A DNA stretch of 64,000 nt from Chelydra serpentina. Lineage: Eukaryota > Chordata > Testudines > Chelydridae. Below the pieces are notes generated by a model that searched no databases, had not been told where the DNA came from, and saw nothing but the letters and a program-made list of their open reading frames with translations. The stretch spans positions 4,340,001-4,404,000 of the forward strand of contig JBAIAC010000021.1 in the NCBI GenBank assembly GCA_037349315.1. Reading direction: 5' to 3'. Shown here piece after piece: positions 19,498 to 29,821 of this stretch. The translations under genes were made by a program, and so were the position numbers. Position 1 is the stretch's first letter. Each line of letters begins with the position of its first letter.

Positions 19498-20854
19498 GAT
19501 GGGCGGCAAGGGAGGGAGAGAGACACCAGAGAAAAGCAAGGGGGGGGGGAAAGGGAAGCAGGTCAACCACTCCTCCCCGCTAGGCTGTGGGCAGGGGAGG
19601 AGGGTGCCAAACTGGAGGGGGGGCAGATAGGGGGCTAGCAAGGACTCGGGGGGGGGGTGTCAGTCACCAACAGAAGGTGGACTTCCGGCTCCTCTAGCTG
19701 CACTAGGGGAGGGAAGGTTGCAACAACAGCAGGGGGGTGCAGTGATCAACCGAAATGGGGGGAGCTCAAGCGCATGGGAGGGGGCATGGGCACACAAAGG
19801 GAGGGGCAAATCAGGGCCAGGAGGGCCGCAAAGGCAGGGGAACGAACAGGCAGAGGGAACAAGGGGCTAGCTGTTGGGCCCGGCCAGGGCAAACAAACCA
19901 GGCTACAGCAGGAGAAGGGCGGGGCAGGGCAGGCAAACACACTGAAGCTAATAAGGGGCTGGGACAAAAGGTATTGGGGGGGGGGGCAATCAGCTTCAGG
20001 GGTAAACAGGGCAGGCAGCAAGGGGCAAAGCTGGGGGGTAGTCCAGGGGGGGCAGGGCATGTGCACCCACGTGCGCTTGCAGAAAAGTCAGTGATTGGCT
20101 GGCTGGCTGCTGCAGGCCCAAATGGTGGAAACGGGCGTGGCAGGCCAGGCAAGCAGCTGAAACCTGGAGGCAGGAGCTGGAAGCAGATGGTGAGCAGCCA
20201 GTGGGGGCAGTGGAGGGGGCAGCGGTGGTGGTGGGGGTTTGGAGGTGGGGGGACACAGATGAACCAGGGGGCGGGCTCCACACCACACCCCCTGTGTCCC
20301 CACAAACACAGTCAGGACCCCTCACCACAAAAGCGCAGGTTGAAAGTCACTTAGTCCGTAATGGCCCCCTCCACAGTGGTCTCCAGAGTCTCTGTGTGCT
20401 CCCCCAGCAGCCGGTGGTCTTCCCAGTCCTCTTCCTCCTCTAAGCTCCAGGAGCTCCCCAGGACAAATGCAGCAGCAACTGCAGCAGCTCCAACAACCCT
20501 GGCAGCCGGGCAGGAAGGGCCCCCCACAGGTGGTAGTAGTAGAGGGGCCCTGGCTCCTCCTTCCAGAGGGGGGAGGGGAAGGGGGGGCAGGTCAGCAGAG
20601 CCCCCCCCCTCACTCACTCACACAGTCAGTTGCAGTCCAGGGAAGGAGCACACCAACCAGCCAGCGGCAGCAGCAGTCCAAAGGAGGTAGAAGGGGCTCC
20701 AGCCCACAGCAGCAGTCCAAGGGTGGGAAAGGAGCTCCAGCTCCAGCTAGTAGGGCAGCTAGAGAGGAAGAAGGCTCCAGCCAGCAGCAGCCCAGGGAAG
20801 GAAAGGAGAGAGGGCCAGCCAGCAGGACAGCCCAAGCAGACTGACCTCCCTCTG
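19498..20854 (-). promoter_or_regulatory. Tx1 LINE 5' UTR, copy 1
   Basis: About 1.36 kb of GC- and purine-rich DNA upstream of ORF1. The distal 250 bp hold repeated CAGCAGTCCAA and GCTCCAG words. It should contain the internal promoter, but no TATA-like motif stood out. The many plus-strand frames across it are composition artefacts. The 5' end is at the CTCTG before TGTA. Confidence 0.5.
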
Positions 20855-20858
20855 TGTA
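20855..20858. repeat. TGTA, junction copy between the two LINEs
   Basis: The 5' end of copy 1 (CTCCCTCTG) is followed by TGTA and then the 3' end of copy 2 (CCTATTGGG). It matches the outer junctions at 12564 and 29138. Confidence 0.75.
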
Positions 20859-20875
20859 CCTATTGGGTTCCGGGA

Positions 20876-20901
20876 AGTGGGCGGGCGGAAGCCCGCCCAC
20901 T
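20876..20901 (-). promoter_or_regulatory. Perfect hairpin in the Tx1 3' UTR, copy 2
   Basis: Same 11-bp stem and 4-nt loop as at 12585-12610, at the same distance from the 3' end. Confidence 0.6.
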
Positions 20902-21000
20902 GCTAAAGGACCCCCCCTAATTTAAGGGGAGGATCCACAGGACCTGGAATCCAAATGAGTCCGGGGGACAACTAATGAAATAACAGGGTCAGGGGTGCGG

Positions 21001-24000
21001 TCACAGGGTTAAAAGAAGGGAGCCTGACGGGGACACCGAGCAGAGAACCCCGGACAGCGCCCACTGCTCCTCAAAGGCGTCAAGGGAGCCAGCGGACGCC
21101 GCCCAGAGGAACTCTGCTCGGATGCGTGATCGGACAAGGGATCGGAAACAGGCCCCACAGGCACCGGAGCCGCCATCGGCCAACCTCCTCTCCCTGGTTT
21201 TATAGATGGCCAATTTAGCCAGGGCCAGGAGGAGATTGACCAGGAGGTCCCGTGACTTTGTGGGGCCACGGATAGGGAGTGCATAGAGAAGGAGGTGAGG
21301 GGAAAAGTGCAGCCAAAATCGTAACAAAATATTGGTGAGGAGCCGGAATAGGGACTGCAACCTGGCGCACTCCAGGTAGACGTGCACCAGGGTCTCTCTC
21401 ACACCACAGAAGGGGCAGGTATCTGGGACAGGGGTAAACCGCGCCAAATACACGCCCGTGCTCACGGCCCCATGAAGGAGTCGCCAGCTGACATCCCCGG
21501 TGGGCCTCGGTATCAGAGTGGAATAGAGGCTGGCCCACCGGGGCTCCTCACCCTCTAGAGGTGGTAGAAGGTCCCGCCACTTTGTGTCGGGGCGGGACAC
21601 GAGGGCGAGGAAATGAAGGGTGTGGAGCACGAGCGTGTAGAGGTGCTTCCGTGGCGCGGTTTGAAAACGGACCGGCTGTAAGGTGTGCAGCCGGCTCATG
21701 GAGAAGGGGCGGGGAGGCCGGTTGGGTCCACGGGGCAGGGGCCCGATGAAAAGGTCCGGGGGGCCTGGGGTGGAGGGTGGGCGGGGCGTGCCCTCGTGCA
21801 GGACCCGGTCGAGATAGACCCGAGCAGCGGGTGGCAGAGCGGCCCTCACCTCCCGGAGTACGCGCCGGGGAGTACAAGGCCTGGAGAGCCCCATGCGCTG
21901 AGCAAGCGTCAGGGGATCCAGCCAGTCTCCCCGGTCGTAGTCCAGGAGGTCTCCGACTCTGGTGACTTCTGCCAGGACCAACCTCTGGCGCACCGAGGGG
22001 GACTCCGCCGCCTGCACACGAAGCTGGGGGTTGTGTAGCAGGGGCTCCGCGAGGAGATCTGCCCCCTCGGTGGCCGCCACGGACCTGGTCGCTGAGAATA
22101 GCTTCCAGGTCCGGAGGAGGTCCTGGTAGAAGACCGGCAGCCCGGAGAGGTCTCGCGGAAGGCCCCTCGGATCGAGATAAAGGAGCTGCCGGTCGTACCG
22201 GAGCCCTCGGAAGCGGCGCAGGAAGGCGTGCGCCAGTACGCTCCACGCCGGACTACCTGCACCATAAAGGAGTCTCTGCAGGGCCTGGAGGCGGAAGACA
22301 CGGACCTGAGTGCGCAGGCACTTCAGGCCCTGCCCGCCCTCCTCCAGGGGCAGATGGAGGACCCCTGCAGAGACCCAGTGCAGCCCTGGCCAGAAGAACT
22401 CCAGAATCGCCGTCCGGAGGTCGGCCAGGAGACCCGGGGCTGGGACCAGGGTGTTGAGCCGGTACCAGAGCATGGACAGGACCAGTTGATTGAGTACCAG
22501 TGCCCTCCCGCGAAGGGAGAGGCACCGGAGTAGTCCTGTCCATTTCCGGAGCCGCTCGGTCACCCTGCCCTGTAAACCGTGCCAGTTCTCCGGCGGAGAC
22601 GGATGCGTGGCGGAAAGGTAAACGCCCAGATAGAGCAGCGGACCCGCGCTCCACCTGATGGCCTGAAGCGCGGGTGGGAGGGAGCTCGCCTGCCACCCGT
22701 CCCCTACCACCAGGCCAGAGCTCTTGACCCAGTTGACCCGGGCAGAGGAGGCCGCCGAGTAGATGGCCTGGCAAGCCTCCACCCGCACCAAGTCGCCCGG
22801 GTCCTGGACCACGAGGAGCACATCGTCGGCGTATGCCGACAGGACCAGCCGCAGCTCCGGCTCCCGCAGCACCAACCCCGTCAACCGCCTGCGAAGGAGA
22901 CAGAGGAAGGGCTCGATCGCCAGAGCGTACAGCTGGCCCGAGAGGGGACACCCCTGCCGTACTCCGCGCCCGAAGCTGACCGGCTCAGTCAGGGTCCAGT
23001 TGAGCCTGACCAGACACTCTGCGGAAGCGTACAGCACCTGGAGAAAACCCACAAACTGGGGTCCGAAACCAAACGCTCGCAGAGTGTTCAGGAGATACTT
23101 GTGATCCACCCTGTCGAACGCTTTCTCCTGATCCAGGGACAGGAGGGCGAACGACAACCCATCCCTGCACCCAAGCTCCAAGAGATCCCGGACCAGATAC
23201 AGGTTATCAAAGATGGTACGGCCCGGGACGGTGTAGGTCTGGTCGGGGTGGATCACGTCCTCCAGCACGGACCCCAGCCGCAGCGAGATGGCCTTGGCTA
23301 CGAGTTTGTAGTCCGTGCTGAGGAGCGAGACGGGACGCCAATTCCGTAAATCGCGGAGGTCCCCCTTCTTCGGCAGTAAGGCGAGCACAGCTCGCCTGCA
23401 CGAGAGAGGGAGGACCCCGCTCTGCAAGGACTCGGCCCAGACGGTGACGAGGTCCGGGCCGAGGACGTCCCAGAACACGCGGTAGAACTCCACGGTCAGC
23501 CCGTCCATGCCCGGAGATTTATTGGTGGGCATGCGGCGGAGGGCTTCCGAGAACTCAGCCAGAGAGAGAGGCAGCTCTAGCCGGTCCCGGTCACCCGCGC
23601 TGACCGTTGGGAGTTGGTCCCAGAGCACTCTGCAAGCGGTGGCATCGGTCGGGTCCGGGGAGAAAAGGTTGGCGTAGAAGGTCCTGGCCCTCTCGCACAT
23701 CTCCACCGGATCCGTGAGGGGGGAGCCGTCCTCTGCCAGAAGGCAGGTGACGTGCTTCTTGGCCCCCCTCCTTTTCTCCAGGGCGTAGAAGAAGCGGGAG
23801 CCGCGATCCATCTCCCGAAGGAGGCGGATGCGGGATCGAACAAAAGCGCCCCGGGCCCGGTGGTCTTCGAGGGCCCGGAGCTCCTCCCGCTTCTCCCGGC
23901 ACGCCCCACAGAGGGATGGATCCTCGGGGCTGGCGGCCAGACACCTCTCCAGCTCTAAGACCTCCCGCTCCAACTGTTCTATTACCGCATCCCTCCGTCG

Positions 24001-24921
24001 GCTGGCGCCCCGAGTGTAGTTACGGCAGAAGAGCCGGGCGTGCACCTTCCCCAGGTCCCACCACCGCCGCGCCGAGGGAAAAGCGCGCCGCTGCCCTCGC
24101 CAGACCAACCAGAACTCCCGGAAGGACGCCACGAAGCCCACATCCTCCAGCAAGCTGTTGTTGAAATGCCAGTAGGCCGGCCCGGGCCTCTCCGCACAGA
24201 GAGAGGCCGTCACGGTGGCTAGGTGGTGATCTGAGAAAGGGGCCGGCCGAATGTCGGAGGAGTGGGCTCGGGAAAGGTGGAAGCGTGACAAGTAAATACG
24301 GTCCAACCGCGAGTGGTGCGACCGATGGGCTTCCACCCGGACATAGGTAAAGGTCGAAATGTCGTCCGGGTGGTGGTCGCGCCAGACGTCCACCAGGGAG
24401 TGATGGTCGACAATCTCCCGGAGGACGTCCGCGGCGGCCGGGCTCTGCTCGGTCCCCGAGCGGTCCCGCTCCTCGAGGGTGGCATTAAAATCCCCGCCCA
24501 GGACCAGGCACTCGTGGGGAGCCAAAGTGCCGAGGAAGGCGGACACCTGCTGATAAAAACATAGCCGCTCTGGGCCCGATGTCGGGGCATAGACATTAAC
24601 GAGATTGACCACTAGCCCTTCCATGCGGACCCGGAGGTGCAGCAGGCGACCCGGCACAGCCTCGGTAACCCCCAGCACCTCGGGCCGGAGGTTGGGGGAG
24701 AACAGGGTAGCCACTCCAGCTGAGCGACCCGTAAGATGGCTAAAGTAAACTCTATCCCCCCACTCCAGCCGCCAGCTGTCTTCGGCGGCCGGATCCGTGT
24801 GGGTCTCCTGCAGGAAAACCACAGAGTACCCCCCCTCCCGAAGGAAGGAGAGCACCTGGCACCTGCGGAGACCCATCCGACACCCCCGGGTGTTTAATGT
24901 GGCAAAGGTGACAGGTGCCAT
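21001..24921 (-). CDS. Tx1 LINE ORF2 protein, copy 2: APE endonuclease and reverse transcriptase
   Basis: 1306 residues with all endonuclease and reverse transcriptase motifs named for copy 1, including LSLDQEKAFDRV and YADD. The differences I see are N160S, R328C and three near the C-terminal part: Q to R in the VLREV segment, L to I in LTNILLRF, and R to G in PIRGPTK. None touches a catalytic residue. The frame is also open for eight codons upstream of the ATG at 24921, because a G was lost from the run near 24932. Apparently functional, though its own ORF1 is not. Confidence 0.94.
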   Translation of the reverse strand: MAPVTFATLNTRGCRMGLRRCQVLSFLREGGYSVVFLQETHTDPAAEDSWRLEWGDRVYFSHLTGRSAGVATLFSPNLRPEVLGVTEAVPGRLLHLRVRMEGLVVNLVNVYAPTSGPERLCFYQQVSAFLGTLAPHECLVLGGDFNATLEERDRSGTEQSPAAADVLREIVDHHSLVDVWRDHHPDDISTFTYVRVEAHRSHHSRLDRIYLSRFHLSRAHSSDIRPAPFSDHHLATVTASLCAERPGPAYWHFNNSLLEDVGFVASFREFWLVWRGQRRAFPSARRWWDLGKVHARLFCRNYTRGASRRRDAVIEQLEREVLELERCLAASPEDPSLCGACREKREELRALEDHRARGAFVRSRIRLLREMDRGSRFFYALEKRRGAKKHVTCLLAEDGSPLTDPVEMCERARTFYANLFSPDPTDATACRVLWDQLPTVSAGDRDRLELPLSLAEFSEALRRMPTNKSPGMDGLTVEFYRVFWDVLGPDLVTVWAESLQSGVLPLSCRRAVLALLPKKGDLRDLRNWRPVSLLSTDYKLVAKAISLRLGSVLEDVIHPDQTYTVPGRTIFDNLYLVRDLLELGCRDGLSFALLSLDQEKAFDRVDHKYLLNTLRAFGFGPQFVGFLQVLYASAECLVRLNWTLTEPVSFGRGVRQGCPLSGQLYALAIEPFLCLLRRRLTGLVLREPELRLVLSAYADDVLLVVQDPGDLVRVEACQAIYSAASSARVNWVKSSGLVVGDGWQASSLPPALQAIRWSAGPLLYLGVYLSATHPSPPENWHGLQGRVTERLRKWTGLLRCLSLRGRALVLNQLVLSMLWYRLNTLVPAPGLLADLRTAILEFFWPGLHWVSAGVLHLPLEEGGQGLKCLRTQVRVFRLQALQRLLYGAGSPAWSVLAHAFLRRFRGLRYDRQLLYLDPRGLPRDLSGLPVFYQDLLRTWKLFSATRSVAATEGADLLAEPLLHNPQLRVQAAESPSVRQRLVLAEVTRVGDLLDYDRGDWLDPLTLAQRMGLSRPCTPRRVLREVRAALPPAARVYLDRVLHEGTPRPPSTPGPPDLFIGPLPRGPNRPPRPFSMSRLHTLQPVRFQTAPRKHLYTLVLHTLHFLALVSRPDTKWRDLLPPLEGEEPRWASLYSTLIPRPTGDVSWRLLHGAVSTGVYLARFTPVPDTCPFCGVRETLVHVYLECARLQSLFRLLTNILLRFWLHFSPHLLLYALPIRGPTKSRDLLVNLLLALAKLAIYKTRERRLADGGSGACGACFRSLVRSRIRAEFLWAASAGSLDAFEEQWALSGVLCSVSPSGSLLLTL

Positions 24922-27779
24922 TAGGAGGGCTGGGGGGATCCTCATCAGCGGGGACGCTCGCGGCCCCCATTGGGCCGCGCAGCAAACCGTGACCTACCCC
25001 GAAGGTAAGCAGGGAGTCGCGGAAGGTGCGGACCCGGTGGTAAGTCGCGGTACTCTGCTTCCCGGTCCCTTTACCCTCCCCCATGAGGGCCCTCGTGGCC
25101 CGGAGGATGCGGTTAAAGTCCCCCCAGCGCTGGAGAGCGAGCTGTACCTTGTTGCGGGAGCCGCGGACGTCTTCTAGAAACGCCCGCAGCTCGTCTCGCA
25201 GCTCATGGGGGGGCGGGGTCACTGGCCCCTGGTCGCCCTCCACTAGGGCCCCTGACACAGCCCCATGGCCCACAGACAGGCAGGGGGCGGACCCACGACG
25301 TGGCGCCCGATGGGCTGGCACCATGTGGCCTGGCTCAGACCCCATCTCAAAGGGGGGTGGCGGAGGGAAGAGAGCAACCCCTAGAGGGTCGGGACAGGGA
25401 GACACAAAGGCCGCTCCCTGGGGGTCATCCTCTGGGAAAGGAAAGGAGACTGCCCCAGGGACGGCAACGGCATCGCGAGAGGTGGAGGGGGTAGGGATGG
25501 GATCGGGAGTAGGGGCAGGGCAGGGGTCGGGAGTAGAGTTGGGGAGAGGTATAGAGGCCAGATCCAGGGCCCCCGTAGCTGGGACGCTGGGAGGTGGCTC
25601 TCCTCCATCGGGCTCAGGAGTCTGAGGGGTGGGAGCGGGGGCCCCAGTGATGCCGGGCTCAGGCTCGATGGCAAGTGAAACAGCCACGGCATCATCAGAT
25701 GGAGAATGGTTAGCGGGGCCCCCTCCCGGGAAGGAAGTCGATTGCTCCGCGCCAACGAGGGAGACCCCCGGTAAGTCGGGTCCCGGCCGCAAAGCACTGG
25801 CCATCGCCACAGTGGGCTCGGCGGCCATCAGAGGAGTGCCACCCACGGCCGGGCAGGTCAAAGAGGCCAGGGGATCCTCGGAGGTAGGAGAGGAGGCAGG
25901 GACCATAGGGAGGGGGCACGGGGAAGGGAGGTCCGGAGTGAGGTCGCTCAGGTCGAGGCCCGCTGGCAGAGGGTCGTCCTCCCCCTGGGTAACCGGGGTC
26001 AGACCCAGGGCCTCGATCTCCTCGTAGATAGAGGGGAGATCACACCCCACCACCCCGGGGCCCTCCCCGCCATCGCCCGGGGCAACGCTCGCTTCGAGGC
26101 CCGCAGGGGCTTCAGCAGGTAAGGGGGCAGGAAGGGCTCCAGCAGAGGACTCCGTAGGAAGGGACTCCATCGGAGGGGCGGTGCTGCCTTCCGGTGCTGC
26201 CACGTCTGCCCTTGCCAGTAGTGGTGGACAAATTCCACCCGCGGGGAAAGCGGAGGGCTCGGCATCGGTGCCCCCCTTCCTGGTCTTCCGGGGGGCCTCC
26301 GCATCCGATGGCAGGAGCGGAGCTCGAGCCTTCCGCTTGCCCCGCTTTCCCTGTACGAGTGTCCAGCCCTCCATGGCATCGTTTGTGGGCTGGTCGACAG
26401 GGGTTGGGTCAGGGGGCAAGGATGATGGTTTGGGGCCTCGGGGAGGTAACGGTGGGGCAGCACAAGGGGGGGCAGACCCCCTCTGGGGCGGGCCATTTCC
26501 CACACCTGGCGTTACCCCTGCCACACCCTCCTCCACGGGCCCCGCCAGAGTGCGTACAACAGAGGTGGGGCTCTCCTGCTCGTCTGGGCGCGCTGGGGGG
26601 GCACCCCCAGGGCCCGAGCGGGAGCAGCGGTGGACTGGGAAGGAGGAGGGGCGGCTCTGGGCGCCGGGTGGTCAAGGGCGCCGGCGGTGACGGGGCCGGC
26701 ACCCTGCCGGGGCTCGGGGGTCTCGGATGCTCCTTCTTGCCGGGCCAAGGGACAGTCCCTCCGGACGTGCCCCAGCGCCCGGCAGAGGTAGCACCGGGCC
26801 TCCCCCGTCGAATAATGCACCCGGTAATGGGCCCCTTGGTAGGGGACTAGAAAAGACCCCTCAAGCGCCTCTCCGCCACGCGCCGCCGGCGGCAGTTGAA
26901 GATGCACCTGCCGGCGGAACGAGAGGATGTGGCGGAGGGTGGGGTCCTTGCAGCCCAGCAAGAGAGGGCTGAGGATGTTAATAGGTTTCCCCAGGGTGGA
27001 GAGGGCAGGCAATAGGGCAGCGTTGGGCAGGAAGGGCGGGACGGAGGTCAGGACTACGCGGACACCCAGGTCCTCCAGCGGCTCCAGGGGGACGAATACG
27101 CCCCCCACCGCCAGGCCCTTCTCTACCGCCTCTTGAGCGGCGGCCTCCGAAGCAAGGAAGAATACCGCCTTGCCGTACATCTTGGAGGCCGCCACAATGG
27201 CCATGGGCCCCACCACCCTCGCCAACGCCCGCACGTAGGTTTCGATGTGGGGCGAGGCGGGCACCAGGTGGCAGCGGATGCCATGCCTCCTGGTCAAGGT
27301 GGGGAAGGGGCCCCGGCCACTAGGGATGGTACCAGAGGCAGTGGCTGGGAGAGAGGACTTGGCAGTTGGTGGGGGGGCCCCCGCCACCTGGGCATATGCT
27401 CTGGGGGCTGGAGGGGGGGCGCCCACGGTGCTGGTGGGGGAACTACAGGGGGTGACGCCGCGGCCGGTGGTGGGGCCGTGGCAGTGGGGGTAGTCCCTGC
27501 CATGGAGGGCTTACTCTTTTTAGCGGGGCTCTTCCCCTTCCTTTTTCCCTGCCCCTTCCCGCCAGCTGGGGGTGTTCCCCGCAAATCAGAGGAGGCGAGG
27601 GACATGGCAGCAGCGGAGGTCACCCCCTTGCCTGTCACTGCCGGCACCCCAACAGGGGCGCTAGAAGGTGGTCTGGCAGCAGCAGTTGAGGTGGAGGCTA
27701 GGGGGGACGGCAGCGGGGCAGGCGGAGGAGGGGGGACAGGGTCCGCCACAGGGATTCCACCCGCCATGTCTCCCGCCAT
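24752..27779 (-). pseudogene. Tx1 LINE ORF1, copy 2, with three homopolymer frameshifts
   Basis: It starts at the ATG at 27779 (MAGDMAGG). Compared with copy 1 it has one G fewer in each of three runs. Near 27433 GGTGGGGGAAC replaces a six-G run. Near 26595 seven G replace eight. Near 24932 six G replace seven. The zinc knuckle (about 26785) lies in the middle reading segment. After the last shift the frame misses its stop and reads on into the start of ORF2, ending at 24752. All three lesions are in G homopolymers, so sequencing or assembly error is possible. Confidence 0.8.
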
Positions 27780-29137
27780 GATGGGCGGCAAGGGAGGGAG
27801 AGAGACACCAGAGAAAAGCAAGGGGGGGGGGGAAAGGGAAGCAGGTCAACCACTCCTCCCCGCTAGGCTGTGGGCAGGGGAGGAGGGTGCCAAACTGGAG
27901 GGGGGGCAGATAGGGGGCTAGCAAGGACTCGGGGGGGGGGGGTGTCAGTCACCAACAGAAGGTGGACTTCCGGCTCCTCTAGCTGCACTAGGGGAGGGAA
28001 GGTTGCAACAACAGCAGGGGGGTGCAGTGATCAACCGAAATGGGGGGAGCTCAAGCGCATGGGAGGGGGCATGGGTACACAAAGGGAGGGGCAAATCAGG
28101 GCCAGGAGGGCCGCAAAGGCAGGGGAACAAACAGGCAGAGGGAACAAGGGGCTAGCTGTTGGGCCCGGCCAGGGCAAACAAACCAGGCTACAGCAGGAGA
28201 AGGGCGGGGCAGGGCAGGCAAACACACTGAAGCTAACAAGGGGCTGGGACAAAAGGTATGGGGGGGGGGGCAATCAGCTTCAGGGGTAAACAGGGCAGGC
28301 AGCAAGGGGCAAAGCTGGGGGGTAGTCCAGGGGGGGCAGGGCATGTGCACCCACGTGCGCTTGCAGAAAAGTCAGTGATTGGCTGGCTGGCTGCTGCAGG
28401 CCCAAATGGTGGAAACGGGCGTGGCAGGCCAGGCAAGCAGCTGAAACCTGGAGGCAGGAACTGGAAGCAGATGGTGAGCAGCCAGTGGGGGCAGTGGAGG
28501 GAGCAGCGGTGGTGGTGGGGGTTTGGAGGTGGGGGGACACAGATGAACCAGGGGGCGGGCTCCACACCACACCCCCTGTGTCCCCACAAACACAGTCAGG
28601 ACCCCTCACCACAAAAGCGCAGGTTGAAAGTCACTTAGTCCGTAATGGCCCCCTCCACAGTGGTCTCCAGAGTCTCTGTGTGCTCCCCCAGCAGCCGGTG
28701 GTCTTCCCAGTCCTCTTCCTCCTCTAAGCTCCAGGAGCTCCCCAGGACAAATGCAGCAGCAACTGCAGCAGCTCTAGCAACCCTGGCAGCCAGGCAGGAA
28801 GGGCCCCCCACAGGTGGTAGTAGTAGAGGGGCCCTGGCTCCTCCTTCCCGAGGGGGGAGGGGAAGGGGGGGGCAGGTCAGCAGAGCCCCCCCTCACTCAC
28901 TCACACAGTCAGTTGCAGTCCAGGGAAGGAGCACACCAACCAGCCAGCGGCAGCAGCAGTCCAAAGGAGGTAGAAGGGGCTCCAGCCCACAGCAGCAGTC
29001 CAAGGGTGGGAAAGGAGCTCCAGCTCCAGCTAGTAGGGCAGCTAGAGAGGAAGAAGGCTCCAGCCAGCAGCAGCCCAGGGAAGGAAAGGAGAGAGGGCCA
29101 GCCAGCAGGACAGCCCAAGCAGACTGACCTCCCTCTG
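27780..29137 (-). promoter_or_regulatory. Tx1 LINE 5' UTR, copy 2
   Basis: Nearly identical to 19498-20854, with small differences in G-run lengths and a few substitutions. It ends at CTCTG directly before TGTA (29138) of the LTR-like element. Confidence 0.5.
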
Positions 29138-29821
29138 TGTAGCAGGGTGGAACCCTGCTCCTGCCCGGAGGGGCTGGAAATAGCCCTGGGAGAGGGCTGA
29201 GGCTGAAAGCTGGGCTGATTGGCAAGGAAGCCACAGGTGTGGCCAGTTAATCAGGCCCCAGCTGGCCCTTATAAGAGGGCAGTGGGCCTGGAGCAAACAC
29301 ACTCTCTCTCTGCCTTTAGAGGGAGAAGGGCTTGGCTGCAGGGACCTGAGCAGGTACCTAGGGTGGAGCAGGGCTGGGGAAAGGCCAGAGGAGCTGGGGA
29401 GCTCTGGCCTGAGAAAACCCCAGGCTGTGGCCTAGGGTTAGGCCCATTTAGGTACTGGGGTTGCGGGGACAACCCACGGGTAGGCTGAGGCAGCAGGTCC
29501 AAACCCCCTTTGTCTGTGATGAGTGGCTTATACTGCAGTCTGCCCCAGGGCGCGGGGGCTAGCTGGTGACTGGCAGTAGCCTACGACTGAGGCGAGGTGG
29601 GGATAGTGGGTTGGGGGTTCCCCTGGGGAGGGGAGACCCAGATCTAGGGGTACTGCCAGGGGGCAGCACCCCAGTTAAAGGGGCACCGGGTCCTGGGAGG
29701 GACACGGGGCCAGAGTGGACAGGCGGATCACTGGCCTGCAGAGGGCGCTCCAGAGGCTGGTGAGCTAATTCCCTGGAGAAACCAGCAGGAGGCACCGCAG
29801 GGGTGGTCCGGCCCTGCCACA
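29138..29821 (+). mobile_element. LTR-like TG...CA element with 5-bp target duplication (host of the Tx1 insertions)
   Basis: It begins TGTAGCAGGGTGG and ends CCCTGCCACA. The first 13 bases resemble the reverse complement of the last ones (TGTGGCAGGGCC). ACAGA lies on both outer sides (12559-12563 and 29822-29826) once the LINEs are removed. Inside, CCTTATAAGAGGGC near 29270 looks like a core promoter. Similar elements with the same end style and 5-bp duplications are at 42988-43787 and 56206-56755. I read it as a solo LTR of an unidentified retroelement, but long inverted ends leave a DNA transposon possible. Confidence 0.65.

Larger units (their letters stand above)
12568..20854 (-). mobile_element. 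Tx1-clade LINE, full-length copy 1
   Basis: An 8,287-bp non-LTR retrotransposon in minus orientation: 5' UTR at the right (19498-20854), ORF1 (19497-16630), ORF2 (16630-12710) and a 142-bp 3' UTR ending at CCTATTGGG. There is no poly(A) tail. Gene content (CCHC-bearing ORF1, then an APE endonuclease plus reverse transcriptase ORF2 of 1306 residues) matches the Xenopus Tx1 element, known for target-specific insertion. Both ORFs are open. The neighbouring copy 2 follows directly after a 4-bp TGTA. Confidence 0.93.
20859..29137 (-). mobile_element. Tx1-clade LINE, full-length copy 2
   Basis: An 8,279-bp head-to-tail neighbour of copy 1 with the same boundaries (CCTATTGGG at the 3' end, CTCTG at the 5' end). 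ORF2 is intact. ORF1 carries three single-base losses in G runs. Sequence identity to copy 1 is very high throughout, including the UTRs, so the two insertions are close relatives or one templated the other. Confidence 0.92.

Noticed and set aside
16793..19630. Plus-strand frames up to 222 codons across ORF1 of the LINE
   Set aside because: Glycine/alanine-rich antisense readings of a proline-rich protein, with no conserved motif.
12568..29137. Interpretation as one LTR retrotransposon with 8-kb direct repeats
   Set aside because: Each unit contains a complete APE-type LINE with its own UTRs, and no integrase or protease is present.
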